Below, in pieces: positions 1 to 5,485 of a stretch of DNA of 5,485 bases; position 1 is the stretch's first letter, and every line of letters starts with the position of its first letter. Source of the DNA: JANNHK01 sp034408875 (GTDB lineage Bacteria > Actinomycetota > Acidimicrobiia > IMCC26256 > PALSA-610). The translations under genes and the position numbers were made by a program. The notes below the pieces were generated by a model. The model was not told the origin of the DNA. It ran no database searches and worked only from the letters and a program-made list of their open reading frames with translations. The stretch is from positions 1 through 5,485 of the forward strand of contig JAWXCJ010000187.1 of the NCBI GenBank assembly GCA_034408875.1. Direction: 5' to 3'.

Positions 1-1151
1 AGCGCCTCGCGAGTTGCCTGCGCCCTTCCGACATCGTCGCCCGGTTCGGTGGCGACGAGTTCACGATCTTGCTCCCGAGCGTGCGCGACGCCGAGACCGC
101 CACCCGAGTGGCGGAGCGCATCACCGAGCAGTTGCGCCGGCCGCTGACGATCGCCGACCAGGAGTTGTTCATTTCGGCGAGCGTCGGGCTCGCGCTGTCA
201 CGGGCGGGCGAGGACCGCGCTCGCGACCTGCTGCGTCACGCCGACCTCGCCATGTATGTCGCCAAAGAGAAGGGCCGAGCCCGGTGGGAGATGTTCGACG
301 CCACGGCGGCGCCGCACGTCGTCGACCGGCTGGAACTCGAAGGGGATCTTTGGCGAGCGCTCGACAACGGCGAGCTGCAGGTGCACTACCAGCCGGAAAT
401 CGACCTCCAGACCGGGACGGTCGTCGCGGCCGAAGCGCTCGTGCGCTGGCTGCACCCGCGGCGCGGTTTGCTCGAACCCGACGCGTTCATCCCGTTCGCG
501 GAAGAGTCACGCCTGATCGTCGCGCTCGACCGGTATGTGTTGCGCGAAGCGTGCGGGTGGGCGAAGAAGTGGTCGGGTGCGCGACCGAACGGCCAACCGC
601 TCATCGTAAGCGTCAACCTGTCGCCTCGGTTCGTACGCCAGACCGAAGTCGTGAACGAAGTGACGCAGGTGCTGCGCGAGACCGGCGTCGATCCCCGCTG
701 CATCCAAGTGGAGCTCACCGAACGGAGCGCGCTTCCCGATCTCGACTCCACGTGCGCGCAGCTCCACCAACTCCGTGCCATCGGCGTACGCGTTGCCGTC
801 GACGACTTCGGTACGGGCTACTCGTCGCTCGCGTACCTCAAGCAACTACCGATCGACGTGCTCAAACTCGACCGGTCGCTGCTCGACACCATCGACTCGA
901 ACGACTCCGACGTCGCCATCGTGCGTGCGGTCGTGACCATGGGTCACGCGCTCGGCGTGAAGGTGACGGCCGAGGGCGTCGAACGCCCGGAGCAGGCGTT
1001 GCGCTTGCGCGACCTCGGATGCGACTCGGCGACGGGATGGCTCTGGTCGAAGGCGCTTCCGGCCGAAGACCTGGGCGCGGTCGCGGCCAACGGTTTCGTC
1101 ATCGAGACGGGCGAGTCCGCCCAGGTGTTCCAGATGCGCCGCGCGACATAG
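1..1151 (+). CDS. GGDEF-EAL cyclic di-GMP signalling protein, 5'-truncated by window edge
   Basis: The reading frame is open from the left edge (first whole codon at 3) to TAG at 1149-1151, giving 382 visible residues. The start and any sensory or membrane part are outside the window. A GGDEF diguanylate cyclase domain comes first. Its signature GGDEF is intact at 48-62, and RPSD (21-32) lies five residues before it, the standard spacing for the RxxD product-inhibition site. The domain ends with an ADLAMYVAKEKGR helix near 240-280. An EAL phosphodiesterase domain follows (about 345-1110) with EAL, SVNLSP, ELTE, DDFGTGYSS, LKLD and AEGVE, so most metal-binding and catalytic residues are present. 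One position departs from the family: the usual GCDxxQGY reads GCDSATGW, with Thr (1032-1034) in place of the conserved Gln. By family knowledge it makes c-di-GMP from GTP and/or hydrolyses it to pGpG. Which activity dominates cannot be read from sequence. It converges on the lipoprotein gene at 1181-2383. Confidence 0.95.
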   Translation, partial: RLASCLRPSDIVARFGGDEFTILLPSVRDAETATRVAERITEQLRRPLTIADQELFISASVGLALSRAGEDRARDLLRHADLAMYVAKEKGRARWEMFDATAAPHVVDRLELEGDLWRALDNGELQVHYQPEIDLQTGTVVAAEALVRWLHPRRGLLEPDAFIPFAEESRLIVALDRYVLREACGWAKKWSGARPNGQPLIVSVNLSPRFVRQTEVVNEVTQVLRETGVDPRCIQVELTERSALPDLDSTCAQLHQLRAIGVRVAVDDFGTGYSSLAYLKQLPIDVLKLDRSLLDTIDSNDSDVAIVRAVVTMGHALGVKVTAEGVERPEQALRLRDLGCDSATGWLWSKALPAEDLGAVAANGFVIETGESAQVFQMRRAT

Positions 1152-1160
1152 CGAAGTTAC

Positions 1161-1196
1161 GGGCTCACGGGCTCACGGGCTCACGGGCTCACGGGC
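1161..1196. repeat. 8-bp tandem repeat (GGGCTCAC, 4 copies plus GGGC)
   Basis: Four exact copies of GGGCTCAC occupy 1161-1168, 1169-1176, 1177-1184 and 1185-1192, followed by a partial GGGC at 1193-1196. The array lies between two convergent genes and covers the last 16 bases, including the TGA stop, of the leftward lipoprotein gene. Read on the minus strand the unit is GTGAGCCC. Because 8 is not a multiple of 3, the array presents TGA in all three minus-strand frames within 24 bases. It looks like a slippage-type minisatellite. I see no convincing hairpin in it, so I do not call it a terminator. Confidence 0.95.
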
Positions 1197-2383
1197 CAGA
1201 TCCCGATGCCGTCGGGGAACGCGAGACCCTCGTCCATCCGATCGGGAGGGAGGGGCGTGCCGTCGTCGGCGAACGCGATCCGTCGCACCTTGCCGGTACC
1301 GCGCCCCGGGCCGATGCCCGAGTCGCCGAACACGATGCCGATGTCGGCGTAGTAGACGCTGCCGTCGGGCCCGACACCGATACCGAGCGGCGTACCCGTC
1401 GAGTACGGCTCCGGTCCCAGCGCTTCACCCGCGGGCGGTTCGAGCACGGTACGGATGAACGTGCCGTCGGCCTCGAACTCCGAGATGACACCGTTGAACA
1501 CGCTCGTGACGAACAGCGTGCCATCGGGGCCTTTGGCGATCGCGTTCGGTGTCGCGAGGTGGTTGGCTTCGCTCGGCTCGATGAACAGTTCCTCGGTGAC
1601 GGCGGTGGTCATGGGTGCGCCGGTGCCGTCCGTGCTGTCACACCCGCCGGCGGGCGTTGCGCCGGTAGGGAAGTCGGCAATCGCATAGCGCCGGATGCCC
1701 GCGGCCGGGGGCCGTGCCTGCGCGACGTACACGTACTCGTCGTCGACCAGTACGCCCTGGCCGGTGACGAGATCGACGTCGATCTTGCAGTACGCAACCT
1801 CGCCAAAAGGAGTACCGGGCGTGTCGAACGGAGGAAACCACACCGTGAGTTGGCCGTCGCCGTCGCCCTCGGCCTGGTTGCCGACGTCGGTCGTGACGAT
1901 GCGCCCGTCGGCGAGAAACCCGCAGCCGTAGTTCTCGGCGTTGTCGGCGCTCGACTGGTAGGTGGGCACGAGCTTGCCGATCTGCGTCGCCGACAGTTCA
2001 CCCACCTCGGCGCCGGCCAGTTCGAAGATGCCCCAACCGGGATGACCCGTGCTCGTCTGCAACGTGTCCTCGCCCGCGACGAACCGCCGCGGGTTCTCGG
2101 GGTCGAAGCAGATCTGGCCGTTGATGTCGAGGCCGTCCGGCTGTTCCGCCTCGTCGTAGTGCGGGACGACGATCTGCTTCGTAAACGGCGGTTCCGACTC
2201 GTACGCGGCGAGGTCGTTGCCCTGCCCGTTGAACACGATGAACGACGCAGCTTCGTTCTCGGGCGCAACGGTCGTCGTGGTGTCGGCGTCGTCCGGTGCC
2301 TCGGCCGAATCGGAGTCGTCGTCATCGCCGCTGCACGCGGCGAACATCGCGACCGCGGCGAGCACTGCAATCAGCTGTCTCAC
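1181..2383 (-). CDS. Secreted lipoprotein with NHL-like beta-propeller
   Basis: This encodes 400 aa from GTG at 2383-2381 to TGA at 1183-1181. The start is supported by GGAG (2395-2392) eight bases upstream, by a signal peptide beginning exactly there, and by a GTGA overlap with the preceding gene. Residues 1-17 are a lipoprotein signal (MRQLIAVLAAVAMFAAC) with FAAC as lipobox, so Cys17 should be lipidated and the protein held outside the membrane. An acidic, Thr-rich tether (SGDDDDSDS to about residue 45) follows. The rest looks like a beta-propeller. The clearest blades are near 275-312 (ATPNAIAKGPDGTLFVTS, then GVISEFEADG) and 331-350 (TPLGIGVGPDGSVYYADIGI), both resembling NHL or SMP-30-type repeats. 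Four further Cys (92, 154, 199, 248) could form disulfides. No catalytic motif is recognisable, so enzyme versus binding role is open. An in-frame extension to 2653 is possible but lacks a signal and overlaps the upstream gene. Confidence 0.88.
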   Translation of the reverse strand: MRQLIAVLAAVAMFAACSGDDDDSDSAEAPDDADTTTTVAPENEAASFIVFNGQGNDLAAYESEPPFTKQIVVPHYDEAEQPDGLDINGQICFDPENPRRFVAGEDTLQTSTGHPGWGIFELAGAEVGELSATQIGKLVPTYQSSADNAENYGCGFLADGRIVTTDVGNQAEGDGDGQLTVWFPPFDTPGTPFGEVAYCKIDVDLVTGQGVLVDDEYVYVAQARPPAAGIRRYAIADFPTGATPAGGCDSTDGTGAPMTTAVTEELFIEPSEANHLATPNAIAKGPDGTLFVTSVFNGVISEFEADGTFIRTVLEPPAGEALGPEPYSTGTPLGIGVGPDGSVYYADIGIVFGDSGIGPGRGTGKVRRIAFADDGTPLPPDRMDEGLAFPDGIGIWPVSP

Positions 2384-4344
2384 TGTATGAACTCCACGGG
2401 TTCGTCGAGGCCGACGGTCGTCACGATCCGGCCCGCGCCGTCGGCCGGTGTCGGAAGCTCCGGTGTGTCGGTGATCGCAAGGATCGTGATGCGGTTGTAT
2501 CGCGAAGTGGCATCGGGAGGCACGTTCTCGTTCACGCAGTCGAACGCCTCGTCGAGTACGCAGAGCAACGCGCCGCCGAGTGAGTCGTCGGAAACGAACA
2601 CTCCATACGCCACCGCCCCCGCCTCGGCCGAAGCGCTTCCCGGGCGGATCCACGCCGCCGGGTCACCGAGCCCGTCGGCGCGCACTTCGATGCGGAACGG
2701 GTCGGGCGTGAGCCGCAGCGTGAGTTCGGGGGTCGTGCCGGGCGGTGGGCTCACGAGCGTGAAGCCGGGGGAACACGCGACCGCGAGGCACGCCGGGCCT
2801 TCGGCCGGTTCCCGGAACGCGGGGTCCTCGGGCGGCGCGTTCGGTGTGGGCGGCAGTGTGCCTGCGGTTTCCGGCCTGGTGGTCGTCGGCGCGGTTCCCG
2901 ACGCGAGCGTGAAGCCCGAGACCCCCGACTTGGTCCCCGCGGGCTCGAGCCCGGGCTCGCGGATGCCGGCGACCGCGATGACCCAATCGTCGACGATCGC
3001 GACTCCACCGGCCACGGAGCCGACCATCTCGTGTGACCACAACACCGCGCCGTTCTGCACGTCGATGGCGCGCAGCGTGAAGTCGATCGTCGAGCCCGAG
3101 AACGCGACCCCGTTGACGATCGCGCTGGACGCGAACGTCGCGCTCGCCGCCTCCTGTTGCCAGGCGATCGTGCCCGCGGTGTCGATGCCGTGCAGGCACG
3201 GGCACGGTCCGTCGATCGCGGTTCCACCGACGATGATGCCGTCCTGCACCGCGGCGGCGCCGATGAACCCACCCGTCGAGAAGTTCGGCGCCTGCACGCG
3301 TGGCGTCGACGCCTCGACCTTCCACACGAGTTCGCCGGTACCGCGGTCGAGCGCGTAGTACACGCCGTCCTTTCCGCCCAGACCCACCACGTCCTGTTCG
3401 TCGACGGTGAAGAGGTTGGGCGCGCCGGCGAAGTCGAAGTCGTTGTTGCTCGGCCCCCGCGGCTGGAACTGCCACTCGGGCACGCCGGTCTCGAGGTCGA
3501 CGGCAAAGATCGCTTCGCTGTGGTCGCGCCAGCCTTCGGGTGAGGTCGGACAGTTCGCGGTACCGGCGAACACGAGGCCGCGTTCGATGTCGACCGTGGG
3601 CGAACCCCAGATGCCGACGCATCCGCTCGCTTCCTCGCCTCGATCCGGGTCGAAGTACCAGCGTCGCGCGCCGTCGTCGGCGTCGAGCGCGATCAGCCCG
3701 GCCCGCACTCCCGGGATGTCGTGACCGTCGAACCCGAAGATCACGACCGGACCGTCGGCCGTGTCGACGACGACCGGCGACGATTGGATTTCGGTGGGGT
3801 CGGTGTCGTCGCCCTCGGGATTCAGTTCGTGCTCCCAGAGCAGTTCGCCGTCGGATGCGCGCAACGCGTACATCGTCTTGCCCGAAGGCACGAACACGCG
3901 GCGTTCGCCGCCGACGTCGGCGACGGCCGCCGAACCGACGATCTGACCCGAATACACGTTGCGATGCTGCGGTGCCTGGAAGGTCCAGCGTTCGGTGCCG
4001 TCTTCGAGTGCGAGCGCCGAGAACGTGCCCGACCAGTCGCCGACATAGACCGTGCCGTCGACGACGGCGGGTGTGGCGGTGACGACATCGTCGGTTGGTT
4101 GGAACCACTGCTCCCGGAGGCGCGGCACTGTCTCGGGCGCGAGCGCGGTCTCACATTCCGCCGGGTACGCGAACGGCCGGCCCGCGTCGTGTCCCCACAT
4201 CGGCCACTCGCACCTGAGCGAGGCGGCCGATGCAGAAGCTTCAGGGTCGGACGCGGCGTCGTCGTCGTCGCCGTCGTCGCCGCTACAACCGGTGAACGCG
4301 ACGACGACCAACAAGACGACGAGGACGACAGCCGGTCGGCGCAC
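2380..4344 (-). CDS. Secreted lipoprotein with PQQ-dehydrogenase-like beta-propeller and unassigned C-terminal domain
   Basis: This encodes 654 aa. GTG at 4344-4342 is the only sensible start, since an in-frame TAA sits at 4362-4360. Residues 1-20 form a lipoprotein signal with lipobox FTGC (Cys20), followed by an Asp-rich tether. The propeller spans about 45-480. Seven Trp-docking repeats of the form A-x-D-x-x-T/D-G-x-x-x-W are visible near residues 110, 160, 219, 281, 331, 386 and 426 (for example ALDADDGARRWYF and ALDRGTGELVWKV), typical of quinoprotein dehydrogenases and BamB-like proteins. WPMWGHDAGRPF near 47 and DFDFAGAPNLF near 302 recall polyvinyl-alcohol-dehydrogenase-like members, but no haem motif CxxCH is present. 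A CPC pair lies at 381-383. A Pro/Thr linker (about 484-509) leads to a C-terminal domain (510-654) with Cys519, 524, 595 and 603 that I do not recognise. Binding of PQQ is not shown: many proteins with this fold bind no cofactor. It is the first gene of a two-gene unit, overlapping the next by four bases. Confidence 0.9.
   Translation of the reverse strand: MRRPAVVLVVLLVVVAFTGCSGDDGDDDDAASDPEASASAASLRCEWPMWGHDAGRPFAYPAECETALAPETVPRLREQWFQPTDDVVTATPAVVDGTVYVGDWSGTFSALALEDGTERWTFQAPQHRNVYSGQIVGSAAVADVGGERRVFVPSGKTMYALRASDGELLWEHELNPEGDDTDPTEIQSSPVVVDTADGPVVIFGFDGHDIPGVRAGLIALDADDGARRWYFDPDRGEEASGCVGIWGSPTVDIERGLVFAGTANCPTSPEGWRDHSEAIFAVDLETGVPEWQFQPRGPSNNDFDFAGAPNLFTVDEQDVVGLGGKDGVYYALDRGTGELVWKVEASTPRVQAPNFSTGGFIGAAAVQDGIIVGGTAIDGPCPCLHGIDTAGTIAWQQEAASATFASSAIVNGVAFSGSTIDFTLRAIDVQNGAVLWSHEMVGSVAGGVAIVDDWVIAVAGIREPGLEPAGTKSGVSGFTLASGTAPTTTRPETAGTLPPTPNAPPEDPAFREPAEGPACLAVACSPGFTLVSPPPGTTPELTLRLTPDPFRIEVRADGLGDPAAWIRPGSASAEAGAVAYGVFVSDDSLGGALLCVLDEAFDCVNENVPPDATSRYNRITILAITDTPELPTPADGAGRIVTTVGLDEPVEFIQ
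2392..2395 (-). promoter_or_regulatory. Ribosome binding site for the 400-aa lipoprotein
   Basis: GGAG on the minus strand, eight bases before GTG at 2383, inside the last codons of the 654-aa gene. It decides the start of the downstream lipoprotein and, with the GTGA overlap at 2383-2380, indicates translational coupling. Confidence 0.7.
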
Positions 4345-4350
4345 CGCCGT

Positions 4351-4356
4351 ACGGTA
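4351..4356 (-). promoter_or_regulatory. Candidate -10 element for the lipoprotein pair, leaderless mRNA
   Basis: TACCGT on the minus strand fits the actinobacterial TANNNT -10 pattern. It ends six bases before GTG at 4344, so with usual -10 spacing (-12 to -7) transcription would begin at the G of the start codon. The intervening bases ACGGCG contain no Shine-Dalgarno sequence, which agrees with a leaderless message, a common arrangement in actinobacteria. No good -35 hexamer is seen. Its position would fall within the tRNA-Cys gene near 4374-4379. Confidence 0.45.
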
Positions 4357-4360
4357 CGCT
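4355..4360 (+). promoter_or_regulatory. Candidate -10 element for tRNA-Cys
   Basis: TACGCT on the plus strand fits TANNNT and ends 10 bases before the mature 5' end of the tRNA at 4371, leaving a leader of about four bases. It shares its TA (4355-4356) with the oppositely directed -10 box of the lipoprotein unit. The matching -35 region falls inside the lipoprotein coding sequence (about 4332-4337) and is not consensus-like. Confidence 0.4.
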
Positions 4361-4370
4361 TACCGGCTCC

Positions 4371-4445
4371 GGCGGCGTAGCCGAGTGGCCCAGGCAGAGG
4401 TCTGCAAAACCTTCCACGCGGGTTCGATTCCCGCCGCCGCCTCCA
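4371..4445 (+). tRNA. tRNA-Cys (anticodon GCA)
   Basis: A full cloverleaf can be folded by hand. The acceptor stem GGCGGCG (4371-4377) pairs perfectly with CGCCGCC (4435-4441). The D stem is GCC/GGC (4380-4382 with 4393-4395). The anticodon stem is GAGGT/ACCTT (4397-4401 with 4409-4413), enclosing loop CTGCAAA with anticodon GCA at 4404-4406. The variable loop is CCAC. The T stem is GCGGG/CCCGC (4418-4422 with 4430-4434), enclosing TTCGATT. The discriminator base is T at 4442, the U73 identity element of tRNA-Cys, and CCA is encoded at 4443-4445. It is transcribed divergently from the lipoprotein pair and converges on the small membrane protein gene, whose stop codon lies 15 bases downstream. 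Confidence 0.98.
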
Positions 4446-4460
4446 GAATCCCCCGCAGAA

Positions 4461-4766
4461 TCAGCGAGCCGCGGCGCGGCTGCTTTCTTCGACCGCCGCT
4501 CCGAACGCGTCGGGCGCGGGCGCGTACTCCTCTTCCTCACGCTTCTGCTTGAGGTAGTACGCAAGGGCCGCGCAGCCGACGGCGACGAGCACGACGAACA
4601 GCAGGCCCTTCCCCCGGCGCTTCTTCTTTGGACGTTCGAGGATGTGCAGCTCGTGCACGCGGTCGCGCACGTCCGACACTGCGTCCGTGATCGCTTCGAG
4701 CGCGGCTTCCTTGACGTCCATGGCTTCCTTGGCGGCTTCCGCCACTGTTGCGAACGCATTGACCAC
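4461..4766 (-). CDS. Small single-pass membrane protein, unknown function
   Basis: This encodes 101 aa from GTG at 4766-4764 to TGA at 4463-4461. GGGAGG (4778-4773) lies six bases before the GTG and fixes the start. An ATG at 4771 is out of frame. Residues 1-45 are Ala/Glu/Val-rich and predicted helical. A basic patch PKKKRRGKG (46-54) precedes one hydrophobic segment LLFVVLVAVGCAALAYYL (55-72), followed by KQKREEEE and an Ala/Pro-rich tail. The positive patch suggests the N-terminal helix stays in the cytoplasm, although the lysines and arginine just after the segment weaken that call. I do not recognise the family. It starts 43 bases after the stop of the NurA-like gene on the same strand, so the two may be cotranscribed. 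Confidence 0.8.
   Translation of the reverse strand: MVNAFATVAEAAKEAMDVKEAALEAITDAVSDVRDRVHELHILERPKKKRRGKGLLFVVLVAVGCAALAYYLKQKREEEEYAPAPDAFGAAVEESSRAAAR
4467..4489 (+). terminator. Possible intrinsic terminator after tRNA-Cys
   Basis: AGCCGCG (4467-4473) and CGCGGCT (4475-4481) are perfect inverted repeats. As RNA this would fold as a five-base-pair stem AGCCG/CGGCT with a five-base loop, followed by a modest T-rich run GCTTTCTT. It lies 22 bases beyond the tRNA CCA end and inside the 3' end of the convergent membrane-protein gene. The T run is weak and GC-rich genomes produce such hairpins by chance. Confidence 0.35.
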
Positions 4767-4772
4767 GACATG

Positions 4773-4778
4773 CCTCCC
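4773..4778 (-). promoter_or_regulatory. Ribosome binding site for the 101-aa membrane protein
   Basis: GGGAGG on the minus strand, six bases before GTG at 4766. It selects this GTG over the nearby out-of-frame ATG at 4771-4769, which is only one base away from the Shine-Dalgarno sequence and too close to be used. Confidence 0.75.
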
Positions 4779-4808
4779 GTTGGGGTTCCGCCCAAGTATT
4801 CCCGGATC

Positions 4809-5485
4809 TCAACCGACCGAAACGGTCGTGCCGGCGACCCGCAATGCTCGGTACAGAACCCTTGCGTCACCAAGGCGGCGGCGCAACTGCCGCTCGAGGC
4901 CCGCGATCGGGTACAGGTTCTGCGGGGCGCGGGGGTCCTTGTGGGGCTCGGACGCGAACCCCGGCAGGGTGGCGGCGATCCGGTCGGCCAGCGCGATGAC
5001 GGCGGCACTGTCCAACGCGCTGCTCGCCTCGCAACGGACGATGCCCGCCCACGGGCCACCGGGCGGGCCGGGCAGGCGCAAGTACCACGAATACCGTCCG
5101 AAGCGCGCTTCGATGCGGAACACCGGCGTGCGCTCGCCGTCGCCCAGCGCGGCCACAACCCGGTCGAGCTCGACCCGCAGGTACTTCGTCTCGTGCGACT
5201 TCACCACGCCGACCGCCTCGGCGAGATGGCGGGTCGACTCGCGCAGCGGACCGTCGAGCACGACGAGCTCGTCGGTCTCGCGACGGCAGCGTTGCGCCAC
5301 GCGCGCTTCGCATTCCGTCATGCGGCGGTTGATCGCCGTGTTCAAGGTCTCGGGGCGGGCGTTCTCTGTCGACGTCGCGATGTAGTGCCCGTGCTTCGTC
5401 GTCACGTCACCGACCGCCGCCGACGGCCCGAACACCCCACGCACCACTTCGACGTCGACGACCTTCGCAATGCCACCGCTGCGCC
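4809..5485 (-). CDS. NurA-like nuclease-fold protein, 5'-truncated by window edge
   Basis: 224 residues are visible. The frame stays open to the right edge, reading RSGGIAKVVDVEVVRG ahead of the first GTG at 5447, so the true start is probably outside the window. It ends at TGA 4811-4809. Features that recall the NurA family (5'-3' nuclease that works with HerA translocases) are ELVVLDGPL (residues 72-80, Asp77 as a candidate metal ligand), a preceding helix with Glu57 and Glu59, VVKSHETKYL (93-102), a WYLRL strand (133-137) and the C-terminal DPRAPQNLYPIAGLERQL (183-200). The first metal-binding motif of NurA (DGS/DGG) would lie before residue 1 and cannot be checked. The histidine found near the end of archaeal NurA is not obvious here. 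The assignment rests on remembered motifs, so a nuclease role is an inference. The small membrane protein gene follows 42 bases downstream. Confidence 0.65.
   Translation of the reverse strand, partial: RSGGIAKVVDVEVVRGVFGPSAAVGDVTTKHGHYIATSTENARPETLNTAINRRMTECEARVAQRCRRETDELVVLDGPLRESTRHLAEAVGVVKSHETKYLRVELDRVVAALGDGERTPVFRIEARFGRYSWYLRLPGPPGGPWAGIVRCEASSALDSAAVIALADRIAATLPGFASEPHKDPRAPQNLYPIAGLERQLRRRLGDARVLYRALRVAGTTVSVG

Noticed and set aside
1161..1196. CRISPR-like or attachment-site repeat
   Set aside because: The units are 8 bases and directly abutting with no spacers, and no integrase or cas gene is nearby.
2384..2653. Longer 490-aa version of the NHL-like lipoprotein
   Set aside because: The extra 90 residues overlap the coupled upstream gene, are Arg-rich shadow sequence and would bury the signal peptide and lipobox.
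14..3358. A 3.3-kb plus-strand open frame running across the GGDEF-EAL gene, the junction and both lipoprotein genes
   Set aside because: Its product is Arg/Pro/Gly/Ala-rich with no domain, and it is out of frame with the clear GGDEF-EAL signatures and antisense to two well-supported lipoproteins. High GC keeps stop codons rare in shadow frames.
4371..4445. tRNA-Cys as an integration site for a mobile element
   Set aside because: No repeat of the tRNA 3' end and no integrase is visible in the window.
4795..4800. AATACT on the minus strand as a -10 box for the 101-aa membrane protein
   Set aside because: It resembles a -10 and would give a short leader, but no -35 is found and cotranscription from the upstream gene is equally likely.
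4283..5158. A 291-aa minus-strand open frame over the membrane-protein gene, tRNA-Cys and part of the NurA-like gene
   Set aside because: It reads through a tRNA gene and overlaps two better-supported genes in another frame; composition is Arg/Ser/Pro-rich with no domain.

Overview
The window is GC-rich, relies heavily on GTG starts and encodes lipoproteins of an actinobacterial style (short signal, lipobox Cys, then an SGDDD-type acidic tether). I infer a free-living, high-GC actinobacterium, possibly of the Acidimicrobiia. That placement is a guess from sequence style. No mobile element, CRISPR array or resistance gene is visible.

Layout. (1) Positions 1-1151 (+) hold the 3' part of a GGDEF-EAL protein that makes and/or degrades cyclic di-GMP. 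Its N-terminal sensory part lies off the left edge. (2) Positions 1152-1180 are a short convergent junction holding most of a 4.5-copy 8-bp tandem repeat, which runs into the stop codon of the facing gene. (3) Positions 1181-4344 (-) are a tightly coupled two-gene unit of secreted lipoproteins. The first, 654 aa, is a PQQ-dehydrogenase-like beta-propeller with seven Trp-docking repeats and an unassigned C-terminal domain. The second, 400 aa, is an NHL-like beta-propeller. They overlap by four bases (GTGA) and carry near-identical lipid-anchor and tether sequences. (4) Positions 4345-4370 separate this unit from a divergent tRNA-Cys(GCA) gene at 4371-4445 (+). The inferred -10 boxes of the two units overlap, and the lipoprotein mRNA is predicted to be leaderless. 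(5) Positions 4461-5485 (-) hold a small single-pass membrane protein preceded by a NurA-like nuclease-fold protein that runs off the right edge.

The genes probably serve separate purposes: c-di-GMP signalling, an envelope lipoprotein pair, tRNA-Cys, and a possible DNA-end-processing locus whose HerA-type partner, if present, lies beyond the window. The parts most likely to be undescribed are the paired propeller lipoproteins and their promoter shared back-to-back with tRNA-Cys. Nothing here proves a novel system.
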